From assembly GCA_029254005.1 (NCBI GenBank), contig JAQWYJ010000044.1, positions 1-56,563 on the forward strand: DNA of 56,563 nt, given 5' to 3'. This DNA is from Porticoccaceae bacterium (GTDB lineage Bacteria > Pseudomonadota > Gammaproteobacteria > Pseudomonadales > Porticoccaceae). This document shows, piece after piece, positions 47,804 to 56,563 of the stretch. The notes under the pieces were generated by a model, which worked only from the letters and a program-made list of their open reading frames with translations, had not been told where the DNA came from and made no database searches. The translations under genes and the position numbers were made by a program. The number at the start of each line of letters is the position of its first letter. Within the stretch, counting starts at the first letter, position 1.

Positions 47804-48850
47804 TTAGTCCTCAGGTTGCGCACAAGTGCTGGTTGTTTTGCAGTACTCTTGACGAAGGATTTGGCTAAGTTGAAATACGGCCATTGCATATTTTGTTCTA
47901 GGGTTGTAGCGACCGATAACATAAAAGTTGTGAAATCCAAGCCAATATTCTTGTCCATACTTAGCTTCTAGACGTATTGGTGTCGCGGTCATGTCTAAAG
48001 GAAATGCCTCTATGGGCCGGTAGCCTTGATCTATCATCTGTTTGACCGACTGGGTGGGACGCTTCATGCTGTTCACTTTGATTGGCCCTAACTCTCCTTC
48101 GATCATAGCTTTAGTGGCCACCGGTTGATTAGTTTTCCAGCCGTGTTTGGTAAAATAGTTAGCCACACTTCCAATGGCATCGATTGGATTAGTCCAGATA
48201 TCAGCGAACTGATCATCATCAAAGTCTACGGCGTAGTTGCGGTAACTATTAGGCATAAATTGGCCCCATCCCATGGCACCAGCATAGGATCCTTTCAACG
48301 TCAGCGGATCCCTGCCTTGCTCTTTGGCGAGCAAAAATAAATGCTCCAGTTGGGTGGTGAAAAATTTACGCCGAGACTCACGTTTTTCAACCTCAGTATA
48401 ATAGTCAAAAGCCAGAGTTGATAGCGCATCGACAACTCTGTAACTACCAACATTACGACCATAATTTGTTTCGATTCCCATGATACTGACAATAATAGCA
48501 GGATCTACACCAAACTCTTTTTCTGCTCTGGCCAACGTTTTTTGATTTTCTTGCCAAAAGGTAATACCTCGGGAAATACGCGTGTCAGAAATAAAAATAC
48601 TACGATATTCATGCCATGGTTTGGCTTTTTCCGCGGGTCGACTCATTGCCTTTACAATGGAGCTCTGGTGTTTTGCAGCAGCTAACCAAGTTTCTACTTG
48701 AGACCGTTCGAATTGGTGCTTGTCCACCATTGTGTTTATTAAGGCATCTGCATCTGCATGCTTTGAATAATCTGCGTTTGAGGTTACCGAAACAGTGGCC
48801 AGAAGAAGTGCAAAAAATTTAATGTGAATAGAGACTAAAACACGATTCAA
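47804..48850 (-). CDS. mltB: Membrane-bound lytic murein transglycosylase B-like protein
   Basis: Cleaves peptidoglycan glycan strands to 1,6-anhydro products. The 348-residue product has a signal peptide (about 1-26) and the SLT_2/MltB domain with catalytic E127 in MGIETNYGRN, then YAGAMGWGQFMPNSYRNYAVDFD and NPIDAIGSVANYF. The C-terminal part ends with YNPRTKYAMAVFQLSQIL. Unlike Escherichia coli MltB there is no lipobox Cys, so it is probably a soluble periplasmic enzyme (Slt35-like). The ATG overlaps the rodA stop by 4 bases. Confidence 0.93.
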   Translation of the reverse strand: MNRVLVSIHIKFFALLLATVSVTSNADYSKHADADALINTMVDKHQFERSQVETWLAAAKHQSSIVKAMSRPAEKAKPWHEYRSIFISDTRISRGITFWQENQKTLARAEKEFGVDPAIIVSIMGIETNYGRNVGSYRVVDALSTLAFDYYTEVEKRESRRKFFTTQLEHLFLLAKEQGRDPLTLKGSYAGAMGWGQFMPNSYRNYAVDFDDDQFADIWTNPIDAIGSVANYFTKHGWKTNQPVATKAMIEGELGPIKVNSMKRPTQSVKQMIDQGYRPIEAFPLDMTATPIRLEAKYGQEYWLGFHNFYVIGRYNPRTKYAMAVFQLSQILRQEYCKTTSTCAQPED

Positions 48851-49986
48851 AACTGAGTCCTTATGAGTTTAGGTTCGGCACTAATGGCCATTAACATACC
48901 AAATCCGATGAATAGAGTTAGGATAGCTGTACCACCATAACTAATCATCGGTAAGGGCGCGCCAACAACGGGTAGTATGCCAGACACCATGCCCATGTTA
49001 ACGAAGATATAAATAAAAAAGATTAATCCCAAGCTGCCAGCAAGCAAGCGACCAAACTGCGTTTGCGCATTCACCGCGATAAATAGACAACGGGCGATCA
49101 CGCAAGCGTACAGGGTACACAGCGTAAGAATACCTATCAAGCCAAATTCCTCGGCGAGCACGGCAATAATAAAATCGGTATGACTTTCGGGCAGAAAATT
49201 TAATTGCGACTGTGTTCCCTCTAACCAACCTTTTCCATTGACTCCGCCAGAACCAATTGCTGTCTTAGATTGCACAATATTCCAACCAGCGCCCAATGTG
49301 TCATCTTCAGGGGATAACATCGTTAAAATTCTCTGCTTTTGGTAGTCTCTTAGAACAAAGAGCCACATTAGCGGAATAGCTGCAAGCGCTATAAAGATTG
49401 AGCCGATCACATAGCGTTTACCAAGCCCTGCTAAAAAAACTACTAAAAATCCTGATAAAAATACTAAAATCGCAGTGCCTAAATCTGGTTGTCTGATAAT
49501 TAGTAGTGTCGGTAGTAACACCATTACCAAAGACCAAAATATATGTTTGATGTTTGGAGGAATATAACGTGAGCCAAGGTATGAGGACACCATCATGGGA
49601 ACTAAAACCTTCATTAGCTCCGCAGGCTGAATACGAGTAAAGCCCAAGTCTAACCATCGTTGCGCACCTTTTGCTCCAACTCCGAAGAGCAGCACTGCGA
49701 GGAGTGATAGAAGGCCCAGGCCGTAAAGTAAAAACGCCCAACGATGCAGTATTCTTACTGGTAATTGTGCGATTAGTAGCATCAACAAAAAGCCTACCAA
49801 CATAAAAACAGATTGTCGTTTTACATAAGATAAGTTTTGGTCGCCGGCGCTATAGAGTATCGCTAATCCGAAGCAGCAAAGACAAAAGATCACTAAGACC
49901 AAAACGGCATCACTATTTATGGAGCGGCGGGTAAGACGATTACCTCCAGGGTTTTGCATGGTCCTAACAAAATCATTAGTTTGCAT
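48847..49986 (-). CDS. rodA: Rod-shape SEDS peptidoglycan glycosyltransferase RodA
   Basis: SEDS-family polymerase that pairs with PBP2 in the elongasome. The 379-residue protein has about ten transmembrane helices and SEDS motifs: GAKGAQRWLDLGFTRIQPAELMK, QPDLGTAI, a long periplasmic loop with NFLPESHTDFI, and GAPLPMISYGGTA. It overlaps the upstream mrdA by 11 bases and the downstream mltB by 4 bases. The transpeptidase/glycosyltransferase pair, with the lytic enzyme behind it, forms a cell-elongation module. Confidence 0.97.
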   Translation of the reverse strand: MQTNDFVRTMQNPGGNRLTRRSINSDAVLVLVIFCLCCFGLAILYSAGDQNLSYVKRQSVFMLVGFLLMLLIAQLPVRILHRWAFLLYGLGLLSLLAVLLFGVGAKGAQRWLDLGFTRIQPAELMKVLVPMMVSSYLGSRYIPPNIKHIFWSLVMVLLPTLLIIRQPDLGTAILVFLSGFLVVFLAGLGKRYVIGSIFIALAAIPLMWLFVLRDYQKQRILTMLSPEDDTLGAGWNIVQSKTAIGSGGVNGKGWLEGTQSQLNFLPESHTDFIIAVLAEEFGLIGILTLCTLYACVIARCLFIAVNAQTQFGRLLAGSLGLIFFIYIFVNMGMVSGILPVVGAPLPMISYGGTAILTLFIGFGMLMAISAEPKLIRTQF

Positions 49987-51871
49987 AGGTCAATGTTCCA
50001 GGCAGGAGCGCGGATGCTGCTACAACTTTCTTATCCTCCAGCTGATCCATGTAGGCATCAATAAGAGTGCGTGCAATAGGTGCTGCGGATGAACTGCCAT
50101 GTTCACCATTTTCTACAATCAGGGCGACAGCGATTTTTGGGTCCTCAATAGGCGCAAAAGCGATAAATAAAGCATGATCCCACTGACGTTTTTTGAGCTT
50201 TTCTTTATCATACTCTTCATCGGCACTAATGCTAACTACCTGCGCTGTGCCAGTTTTCCCCGCCATAGTATAGGTTAGCCCCGAATTTATTGACCTAGCT
50301 GTGCCCTTTGACGAATGAATAACATTTTTCATGGACTCATGGATATAGGTCCAATGGTCTTCGTCTATTTGCGCAATTTCCATCAGTGGACTTGGAGTAA
50401 CGGGCACGCCATTTATTGATTTTACCAATTGAGGTTGTACAAGTTTGCCTTTAGCTGCAATGCGTGCAGTCATCACTGCAAGTTGTAATGGCGTAGCTAG
50501 CATATAACCTTGGCCTATACTCATATTTATGGTGTCACCGTCAAACCAAGCTGAACCTCTATTTTGTTTTTTCCAACTTCTTGAGGGCATTATACCGGAC
50601 GCTTCTCCAGGAAGATCAATGCCTGTAGTTTCACCAAGACCGAATGGTTTACTGCGTAATGCTAGTATATCAATACCGGTTTTGATACCCATCTGATAAA
50701 AAAACACATCACAAGATTCTATAATAGCTTCTGCAAGATCAACCCCACTGCCATGCCCACCATGTTTGGAGTTGTGATCACGCCAGGGTCGTTCGACACC
50801 CTCCATAAAAAAGTAACCCGGATCATCTATCGTCGTGGATGGGCTGATATCTTTATTTTGCAGAGAAATGAGGCCAAATAGGGGCTTTACTGTTGACCCT
50901 GGAGGGTATTGGCCTTTAATGGCTCGATTAAACAATGGTTTGTCATTGGACTTTATCAGTTGATCATAACTCTTTTGACTAATTCCAGAAACAAAGGTGT
51001 TGGGGTCATAACTTGGGGCACTCACCATAGTCAGTATGCCACCGGTTTTTATTTCTATTGCAACCAAGGCTCCTCGTTCTTGGTTAAAGGCATCAAAGGC
51101 AATTTTTTGCAGATTGCTATCAATATGAAGCACTAGGTCATTCCCTGGCTGAGGTTTAACTTGATCTAAAATTCTGGTTACCCGACCTCTGGCATTGGTT
51201 TCAACCTGTTCTTTCCCTACTTGGCCAAGAAGAATATCCTCATAGTATTTTTCTAGTCCAGTTTTACCGATAGAGTCTGTGCCGCTATATTTTATAGGGT
51301 CAATGATATTGGTTTCTCTTTCGTTTATTCGACCTACGTAGCCTACTACATGAGTGAGTAAATCCTTTTTTGGATAGAACCTGGAAAGTGTTGCATTGAC
51401 TTTAATGCCGGTTAAAGAATGTTCATTAACCGCAAGTATTGCTTGTTCTTGCTCGCTTAAGTTGAATTTTAATGGCGTTTGTTCGAAGGGCCTACGACGT
51501 TTTAGACGTTTATAAAAGCGTTTGACATCATTTTCAGAAAGCGATATCAGTGTACCAATTTTAGTGATCAACAGATCTATATTGTGTGTCCTTTCGCGAA
51601 TGATAGTTAGGTTTGAAATAGACTGATTTTCGGCCACAATATCGCCATTGCGATCATATATGACGCCTCTAGCTGGCGGGGTAGATCGCACATGTACACG
51701 GTTATTGTCTGACTGAGTAACAAAATCTTTGTGCTGTCTAACTTGAAGATCAAAATAACGCATAATCAGCACTAGGGTAAAAATTATCATGAGAGTACTG
51801 GCGACTAAAACCCTGTTGATAAAGATACGTCTTTCTCTGTGTGGGTCTGAATAGTCGAATTTATCAAGCAT
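49976..51871 (-). CDS. mrdA: Penicillin-binding protein 2 (elongasome transpeptidase)
   Basis: Class B PBP that cross-links lateral-wall peptidoglycan. The 631-residue product has a cytoplasmic N-tail, one transmembrane helix (about 18-38), and a dimerisation/pedestal domain with TPPARGVIYDRNGDIVAEN. The transpeptidase has S326-TV-K329, S386-C-D388 and K539-T-G541. It lies 16 bases after rlmH and overlaps rodA. The cell is therefore expected to be rod-shaped, although mreBCD is not in this window. Confidence 0.97.
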   Translation of the reverse strand: MLDKFDYSDPHRERRIFINRVLVASTLMIIFTLVLIMRYFDLQVRQHKDFVTQSDNNRVHVRSTPPARGVIYDRNGDIVAENQSISNLTIIRERTHNIDLLITKIGTLISLSENDVKRFYKRLKRRRPFEQTPLKFNLSEQEQAILAVNEHSLTGIKVNATLSRFYPKKDLLTHVVGYVGRINERETNIIDPIKYSGTDSIGKTGLEKYYEDILLGQVGKEQVETNARGRVTRILDQVKPQPGNDLVLHIDSNLQKIAFDAFNQERGALVAIEIKTGGILTMVSAPSYDPNTFVSGISQKSYDQLIKSNDKPLFNRAIKGQYPPGSTVKPLFGLISLQNKDISPSTTIDDPGYFFMEGVERPWRDHNSKHGGHGSGVDLAEAIIESCDVFFYQMGIKTGIDILALRSKPFGLGETTGIDLPGEASGIMPSRSWKKQNRGSAWFDGDTINMSIGQGYMLATPLQLAVMTARIAAKGKLVQPQLVKSINGVPVTPSPLMEIAQIDEDHWTYIHESMKNVIHSSKGTARSINSGLTYTMAGKTGTAQVVSISADEEYDKEKLKKRQWDHALFIAFAPIEDPKIAVALIVENGEHGSSSAAPIARTLIDAYMDQLEDKKVVAASALLPGTLTYAN

Positions 51872-51887
51872 TTGTTACTAGGACCCG

Positions 51888-52358
51888 TTAATTGCGGTGA
51901 TAAGGATGATTAGCGTTTATGCTCCACGCACGGTAGAGTTGCTCCATAAGCAGTATGCGAACCAGTGGGTGTGGGAGTGTCAATGCCGACAATGACCAAC
52001 ACAGATTCGCCCGCGCTAAGCAGCTTTTTGACAGGCCATCAGGCCCACCGATCAAGAATGTAATATTTTTGCCGTCCATTTGCCAGTTAGCTAAATTTAA
52101 AGCAAGTTTATCTGTATCCATGGATTTTCCCAATACATCAAGTGCGATCACATAATCCTTTTCTTCAATAGACTTTAAAATCGCTAGTCCTTCAGTCTCT
52201 ATCGCCTTGGTAGATGCCTGACTTTTACTACGGCTACCCAATGATACCTCAGTGACCCGAATACGCAATTCAGAAGGCATACGCTTGCTATATTCTGCGC
52301 AGCCTGTTGTCACCCAGCTGGGCATTTTGGTTCCAATTGCAATGACGTTGAGTCTCAA
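51888..52358 (-). CDS. rlmH: 23S rRNA (pseudouridine1915-N3)-methyltransferase RlmH
   Basis: SPOUT methyltransferase acting on helix 69 of the 70S ribosome. From TTG at 52358, one base after the rsfS TAA, it encodes 156 residues, equal to the family length. It begins with RLNVIAIGTKMPSWV, then has VIALDVLGKSMDTDKLA, ITFLIGGPDGLS (SAM site) and the closing LPHPLVRILLMEQLYRAWSI. The frame is open to 52388, inside rsfS, but the family N-terminus fits 52358. Paired with rsfS as usual. Confidence 0.96.
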   Translation of the reverse strand: MRLNVIAIGTKMPSWVTTGCAEYSKRMPSELRIRVTEVSLGSRSKSQASTKAIETEGLAILKSIEEKDYVIALDVLGKSMDTDKLALNLANWQMDGKNITFLIGGPDGLSKSCLARANLCWSLSALTLPHPLVRILLMEQLYRAWSINANHPYHRN

Positions 52359-52359
52359 A

Positions 52360-52749
52360 TTAGTCTTGATCCACTGGCGAAGCACCACTCAATATAGCAT
52401 CAGCTTCGGCGTTCAGAGGGCGGTCATCTGGACGCAGTGCCCATAGTTTTTCAAGATCATAAAAACCTCTGGTAGCAGGAAGCATAATATGAATAATAAC
52501 CTCACCAAAGTCTACCAGCACCCATTCACCAACATCATCACCTTCGACGCCCAGCAGCGTAAATCCTGCTTTTTTTGCGTCTACAACAACATTGTTAGCT
52601 AAAGACTTAACTTGGCGATTAGAGTTACCGCTAGCAACCACCATAATATCGGTTATTCCGGTTAGTTGTTTTACATCAATACTGACAATATCTTGTCCTT
52701 TAACATCTTCAAGTGCGTTGATTACAATTTCATGGAGATTTCTTTTCAT
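52360..52749 (-). CDS. rsfS: Ribosomal silencing factor RsfS
   Basis: Binds L14 and blocks subunit joining under nutrient limitation. The 129-residue product has the Iojap/RsfS core: INALEDVKGQDIVSIDVKQL, DIMVVASGNSNRQVKSLA, and WVLVDFGEVIIHIMLPATRGFYDLEKLW. A short extra tail (about 110-129) is poorly conserved. It lies between nadD (9 bases upstream) and rlmH. Confidence 0.96.
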   Translation of the reverse strand: MKRNLHEIVINALEDVKGQDIVSIDVKQLTGITDIMVVASGNSNRQVKSLANNVVVDAKKAGFTLLGVEGDDVGEWVLVDFGEVIIHIMLPATRGFYDLEKLWALRPDDRPLNAEADAILSGASPVDQD

Positions 52750-52758
52750 AATACTTTA

Positions 52759-53394
52759 TTACTCATATAGTCTATTTTGATTGATGTAGTTTAAAACATT
52801 ATCAGGCGTCATAAATTGAATGCTTTTTCCTTGTGCTACTTTCTCTCGAATACTGCTAGATGAGATAGGCAGCATGGTTAATTCGCAAAAAAATATTTTT
52901 CCAGCAGGGCTTTTATCAAGTGTGCCGGGCTGTTTACATTTATTCTGTTCTATCCAATTATACAGTGGGCCCGATGAAGGGATATTATAATCGGGTCTAG
53001 AAGATACCGCGATATGGCAAAAGTCTAGTAATTTGTGCCACTCATGCCAGGTGTTAATTTTAATAAACGCATCCATGCCGAGGCACAAAATAAGTGATGT
53101 GTCTGGTCCTAGTTCTGCTCGCAAAATCCTGAGAGTGTCAATGCTATAGCTTGGGCTTGCGCGCTGAAGTTCAATGTCACAAGCGGCGAGCAGTGGGTTA
53201 TTGTCACCAATCGCTACTTTAAGCATTTTAAGCCTGTGTTCTGCAGCGACAAGATTATTCCCTCTGTGGGGTGGGTATCCACTGGGCATCATTTTTATCT
53301 TCGACACAGGAAGAAGTTCCGCCAACTCCGTGGCAATACGCAAATGGCCCACATGAACTGGGTTGAAAGTGCCTCCAAATAGAGCTACTGCCAT
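52759..53394 (-). CDS. nadD: Nicotinate-mononucleotide adenylyltransferase
   Basis: Forms deamido-NAD from NaMN and ATP. The 211-residue product has the nucleotidyltransferase motif ALFGGTFNPVHVGHLR at the start and PISSSSIREKVAQGKS near the end. The PPHRG segment lies in between. ATG 53394 follows AGG by 7 bases and starts just after the proA TAA (53396). The frame open to 53421 lies inside proA and is not needed. Confidence 0.95.
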   Translation of the reverse strand: MAVALFGGTFNPVHVGHLRIATELAELLPVSKIKMMPSGYPPHRGNNLVAAEHRLKMLKVAIGDNNPLLAACDIELQRASPSYSIDTLRILRAELGPDTSLILCLGMDAFIKINTWHEWHKLLDFCHIAVSSRPDYNIPSSGPLYNWIEQNKCKQPGTLDKSPAGKIFFCELTMLPISSSSIREKVAQGKSIQFMTPDNVLNYINQNRLYE

Positions 53395-53395
53395 A

Positions 53396-54661
53396 TTATT
53401 GCCTAATGTGCCCATCACCAAAGACCACCCACTTCTGGTTTGTAAGGCCCTTCAGCCCCACTGGACCCCTAGCATGAATTTTATCGGTAGAGATACCAAT
53501 TTCAGCGCCCAAACCGTATTCAAAGCCATCAGCGAAGCGGGTTGATGCATTTATCATTACAGAGCTTGAATCTACTTCTACCAGAAAGCGATGGCCGGTA
53601 GCCTGATTTTCCGTAACGATACTATCAGTGTGCTTGGATCCGTACCGATTGATATGTTCAATGGCCTCATCGATACCGGATACAATTTTTACAGCTACGA
53701 TTGGCGCTAAATATTCTTCACTCCAATCAGATTCCGCTGCCTTTAAAACCTCACCAGATAATAGACAGGTGGCTGCACATCCCCTAACTTCAACACCTTT
53801 GGCAATAAGTTTTTGTATGAGGGGTGGCAATATATCCTTAGCTACTGCTTTAGAAACAAGCAATGATTCCATCGCATTGCATACCCCATAGCGGTGCGTC
53901 TTTGCATTTATAGCGACCGCTAATGCCTTTTGAATATCAGCTTCACAGTCGATGTACACATGGCAATTGCCATCTAGGTGTTTTATTAGAGGTACCCGAG
54001 CATCCTTGCTTAGACGCTGAATTAGGCTTTTCCCACCGCGAGGAATGATGACGTCGATGTATTCTGTCATGGTTATAAGCTCGCCGACCACGGCACGATC
54101 AGTTGTCTGAATAATTTGAATTGCCGCAGAAGGTAGACCACTGCTGGCTAATCCGATATTGATGCAGTCACCTAGTGCGCGATTAGATTCTATCGCCTCA
54201 CTGCCGCCACGTAAAATAGTTGCATTGCCAGCTTTTAGACATAAGCTGGCCGCATCGATAGTAACATTGGGGCGCGATTCGTAGATAATGCCTACAACAC
54301 CAATAGGCGCACTCATCTTACCCAGTTGAATACCGCTGGGGCGTGTTTCAAGCTCACTAATATTGCCAACAGGCTCAGGCAGCGCGGCAACCTGATTAAG
54401 CCCTTCAATAATTGCGTCAATTCGTTGGTCATTTAGTGTTAAACGATCAAGCATAGCTGCATCAAGGTCATTTTTTTTGGCTTTCAGAACATCCTTCATA
54501 TTTGCATCAAGTAGGACTTTTCGATGGGCATTGACAGACTTGGCTATATTCAAAAGCGCTGCGTTTTTGGTTGCCGTTGATGTTTTAGACAACACCTTTG
54601 ACGCTTCAAGGGCTGTGTGCCCAATATTTTTCATGTAGGATTTAATATCTTGAGTTGTCAA
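53396..54661 (-). CDS. proA: Gamma-glutamyl phosphate reductase
   Basis: Second step of proline synthesis: NADPH reduction of gamma-glutamyl phosphate. The product of about 421 residues has an aldehyde-dehydrogenase fold, with [19 protein letters not shown] in two overlapping motifs, catalytic C261 in [10 protein letters not shown], and [24 protein letters not shown] 54661 is chosen because the following TTQDIKSYM aligns with the Pseudomonas N-terminus. ATG 54634 is the alternative. Upstream ATGs at 54748 and 54709 lie before or within the promoter. Confidence 0.93.
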   Translation of the reverse strand: MTTQDIKSYMKNIGHTALEASKVLSKTSTATKNAALLNIAKSVNAHRKVLLDANMKDVLKAKKNDLDAAMLDRLTLNDQRIDAIIEGLNQVAALPEPVGNISELETRPSGIQLGKMSAPIGVVGIIYESRPNVTIDAASLCLKAGNATILRGGSEAIESNRALGDCINIGLASSGLPSAAIQIIQTTDRAVVGELITMTEYIDVIIPRGGKSLIQRLSKDARVPLIKHLDGNCHVYIDCEADIQKALAVAINAKTHRYGVCNAMESLLVSKAVAKDILPPLIQKLIAKGVEVRGCAATCLLSGEVLKAAESDWSEEYLAPIVAVKIVSGIDEAIEHINRYGSKHTDSIVTENQATGHRFLVEVDSSSVMINASTRFADGFEYGLGAEIGISTDKIHARGPVGLKGLTNQKWVVFGDGHIRQ

Positions 54662-54707
54662 AGTTAACTGCGCCAGTAAAGTGATATATTGATTTTTCCA
54701 AAACGAC

Positions 54708-54737
54708 ATTATACGTGCTGCCTTTGCATAATGCCCA
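54708..54737 (-). promoter_or_regulatory. Promoter of the proA-nadD-rsfS-rlmH block
   Basis: On the minus strand TGGGCA (54737-54732), an 18-base spacer and a perfect TATAAT (54713-54708). Transcription would start near 54701, about 40 bases before TTG 54661. It helps decide the proA start. Confidence 0.55.
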
Positions 54738-54812
54738 GTTTTGCGCACAAAGAAGACGACTTTTTAGATCAATAGTGCACAATGTACTTGTTGGCATAGC
54801 TATGGATCATGC

Positions 54813-55625
54813 ATGAAAGATGTTATCTCCCAATTAATGAAGTACTCCTCATGGTTAGTGATCACTGGTGCGGGTGTTAGTGCAGCTTCGGGCGTCCCAA
54901 CTTACAGAGACCGAAATGGTGATTGGCAGCGCAAACCTCCGGTAACGCATCAAGATTTCTTGGATAATAGCGTGACTCGACAGCGATTTTGGTCGCGGAA
55001 TATGGTTGGATGGCGATTTATGATGCAAGCTCAACCCAATAGTGCACACAATGTCTTGATGGCATTGGAGCAAGAGGGCGTTGTTAGTGGCATCGTTACT
55101 CAAAACGTAGATGGACTTCATCAGCGCGCTGGCAGTCGCAATGTCATAGATCTTCACGGGCGTATCGATACCGTGACCTGTATGTCGTGTCGGTTGAAGT
55201 TGTCTCGTCAGACTTTGCAGCTATGGTTAGAGCAGAATAACCCTGAGTTTGTTCTGCGGACAGGCCATATTGCGCCAGATGGTGATGCTGAATTAGACGA
55301 ATTAGATTTTTCCACACTAAAGGTACCTGAATGTAACTATTGTGGTGGGCTACTAAAACCAGACGCGGTTTTTTTTGGTGATTCCATACCAAAATCTCGC
55401 TTGTCAGAGGCAGAAAATCAACTGTTTAATGCTGACGCTCTTTTAGTGATAGGGTCATCTTTGTCAACCTACTCTGGTTTTAGATTTTGCCTTTGGGCCC
55501 GTGATCAGGGAAAACCGATCGTTATTGTTAATCAGGGTGTTACCAGAGCAGACACTTTGGCTGTGATGACCGCTGATATGGAGTGTTCAGAGATTTTACA
55601 GGCCTGGTTGTCAGCTCTTGGTTAA
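54813..55625 (+). CDS. Sirtuin NAD+-dependent protein deacylase, class II (SIRT4-like)
   Basis: A 270-residue sirtuin that removes acyl groups from lysine using NAD+. It has GAGVSAASGVPTYRD (19-33), TQNVDGLHQRAG with N98 and D100, catalytic H115 in DLHGRID, and zinc Cys C123/C126 and C174/C177. Between them the segment RQRFWSRNMVGWRFMMQAQPNSAH, given here as a landmark in two halves RQRFWSRNMVGW and PNSAH, is diagnostic of class II/SIRT4-type members and not of CobB. Stand-alone, divergent from proA, and its last 4 bases overlap the convergent hemH stop. Confidence 0.93.
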   Translation: MKDVISQLMKYSSWLVITGAGVSAASGVPTYRDRNGDWQRKPPVTHQDFLDNSVTRQRFWSRNMVGWRFMMQAQPNSAHNVLMALEQEGVVSGIVTQNVDGLHQRAGSRNVIDLHGRIDTVTCMSCRLKLSRQTLQLWLEQNNPEFVLRTGHIAPDGDAELDELDFSTLKVPECNYCGGLLKPDAVFFGDSIPKSRLSEAENQLFNADALLVIGSSLSTYSGFRFCLWARDQGKPIVIVNQGVTRADTLAVMTADMECSEILQAWLSALG

Positions 55626-56563
55626 AGGCAAAGATGTTTATCAACAATATCCGCTAAAGCAAGAATATGTTCTGGCTCATCGTTAAGGCAAGGTATGTAG
55701 TGGAATTGAGCTCCTCCAGCTTTCATGAAGGTTTCTCTAGCTTCCATATTAATTTCTTCAATAGTCTCTAAACAATCAGAAGAGAACCCAGGACACATAA
55801 TAGCAACGTGCTTAACGTCTTGCGTTGGCAAGCCCTCTAGGGTTTCATCTGTATAAGGTTGCAACCAAGGCTCGCGACCAAAACGAGATTGAAATGTTGT
55901 CATTACTGTGGCTGAGTCAAGCCCCATTGCCTCTACGACTAAGCGGGTTGTCTGGTGGCAAAAGCAATGATAGGGATCACCATTTTTGAGGTATCGTTGC
56001 GGCGTGCCGTGGTAGGACATAATGAGTTTGTCAGGCTTTCCGTGCGCTTTAAAATGTCGTTCGATGCTACTACATAGTGCATTAATAAATATGGTTGATT
56101 GGTGGTAGCCACCAATAAACTGCAACTGAGGTACCCATCGTGTTTTTTTAAATACATCAGCCACTGCATCAAATGTAGAGCCTGTAGTGGCGCCAGAATA
56201 TTGCGGGTAGAGCGGCAATACAGTGATATTACGAACGTTCATGGCGGTTAGTGTGTCAATTGCTGATTCTATGGATGGATTGCCATAGCGCATACCTAAA
56301 ACCACGGGTACCTGACCCTGATGTTTTTCTTCTAGTATTTTTCTTACACCCTCTACCTGAGCCTGGCTGTGGACCAGCAAAGGAGACCCTTGATCTGTCC
56401 AAACGCTGCGATAGAGTTTTGCTGATCGACTCGGCCTTATCCGCAAAATAACCATGTTTAAAATAAGCCACCAAAGTAGTCTGGGTATCTCAACGACTCT
56501 TGGATCGCTTAAAAATTGTTTTAAGTAGCGTCTTAATTCAGGGGTCTGAGGCGCATCTGGGGT
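55622..56563 (-). CDS. hemH: Ferrochelatase, N-terminus cut by the window edge
   Basis: Inserts Fe2+ into protoporphyrin IX. 313 codons are visible and the frame continues off the right edge; the first visible residues TPDAPQTPELRRYLKQFL align near the family N-terminus, so only about 10-20 residues are missing. Conserved parts are PRVVEIPRLLWWLILN, LPLYPQYSGATTGS, MSYHGTPQRYL with the metal-site His, FQSRFGREPWLQPYT and CPGFSSDCLETIEEI. It shares 4 bases with the convergent sirtuin gene. The last enzyme of the pathway begun by HemCD is thus in the same window but not the same operon. Confidence 0.96.
   Translation of the reverse strand, partial: TPDAPQTPELRRYLKQFLSDPRVVEIPRLLWWLILNMVILRIRPSRSAKLYRSVWTDQGSPLLVHSQAQVEGVRKILEEKHQGQVPVVLGMRYGNPSIESAIDTLTAMNVRNITVLPLYPQYSGATTGSTFDAVADVFKKTRWVPQLQFIGGYHQSTIFINALCSSIERHFKAHGKPDKLIMSYHGTPQRYLKNGDPYHCFCHQTTRLVVEAMGLDSATVMTTFQSRFGREPWLQPYTDETLEGLPTQDVKHVAIMCPGFSSDCLETIEEINMEARETFMKAGGAQFHYIPCLNDEPEHILALADIVDKHLCL

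Overview
This window is a chromosomal housekeeping segment from a moderately AT-rich gammaproteobacterium. The gene order follows Pseudomonas-type synteny: ffh-rpsP-rimM-trmD-rplS, hemC-hemD-hemX-hemY, tilS-pyrG-kdsA-eno-ftsB-ispD-ispF-truD-pcm-nlpD-rpoS, and proA-nadD-rsfS-rlmH-mrdA-rodA-mltB-dacA-ybeD-lipB-lipA. Compact spacing, a K+-dependent-type membrane pyrophosphatase and many stop/start overlaps suggest a marine oligotroph of the SAR92/Cellvibrionales sort. That placement is inference from layout and codon flavour, not a phylogenetic result.

Layout. 1-2330: tail of ffh and the ribosome/tRNA-modification operon rpsP-rimM-trmD-rplS, closed by a clear intrinsic terminator. 2478-5481: a LuxR-type response regulator and a hybrid histidine kinase (HK-REC-Hpt), the most accessory-looking signalling unit here. 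5589-8078: RNase R. 8103-11037 (minus): lptM-lysA-dapF-DUF484, divergent from cyaY (11147). 11477-12898 (minus): argH, divergent from hemCDXY (13103-17240). 17310-22776 (minus): a lipoprotein M3 oligopeptidase, then mnmC, fldB and trmL. 22938-24666: a ferritin-like protein, an exported methyltransferase-like protein and a UPF0270 protein, running into tilS. 24659-32557: tilS to truD (translation, CTP, KDO, glycolysis, division and isoprenoid genes). 32633-36190: pcm, a DUF368 membrane protein, nlpD and rpoS. 36311-38332 (minus): membrane pyrophosphatase. 38630-44402: RND efflux pair, dinB and a small unrecognised basic protein. 44465-54661 (minus): a long cell-wall/lipoate/NAD/proline block. 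54813-55625: a SIRT4-like sirtuin. 55622-56563 (minus): ferrochelatase, cut by the window edge.

How the genes work together. Most of the window is core metabolism: translation (S16, L19, RimM, TrmD, TrmL, MnmC, TilS, TruD, RlmH, RsfS), tetrapyrrole synthesis at both ends (HemCDXY, HemH), lysine/peptidoglycan precursors (LysA, DapF), cell elongation (PBP2, RodA, MltB, DacA), isoprenoids (IspD, IspF), lipoate (LipB, LipA) and the stationary-phase regulator RpoS. I saw no tRNA or rRNA gene, insertion sequence, prophage, CRISPR array, toxin-antitoxin pair or biosynthetic cluster. No intergenic stretch exceeds about 300 bases.

I did not find a convincing new multi-gene system. The points most worth a second look are: three copies of an AT-rich element at an exact 20-bp period upstream of hppA; a perfect 9-bp inverted repeat upstream of the RND operon; an MnmC whose methyltransferase domain has Asn where the family motif has Asp (residue 178); a methyltransferase-like protein with an apparent signal peptide; a small gene with its own extended -10 promoter just after dinB; and local departures from the usual gene order (no surE, no rlpA, DUF368 inserted before nlpD).
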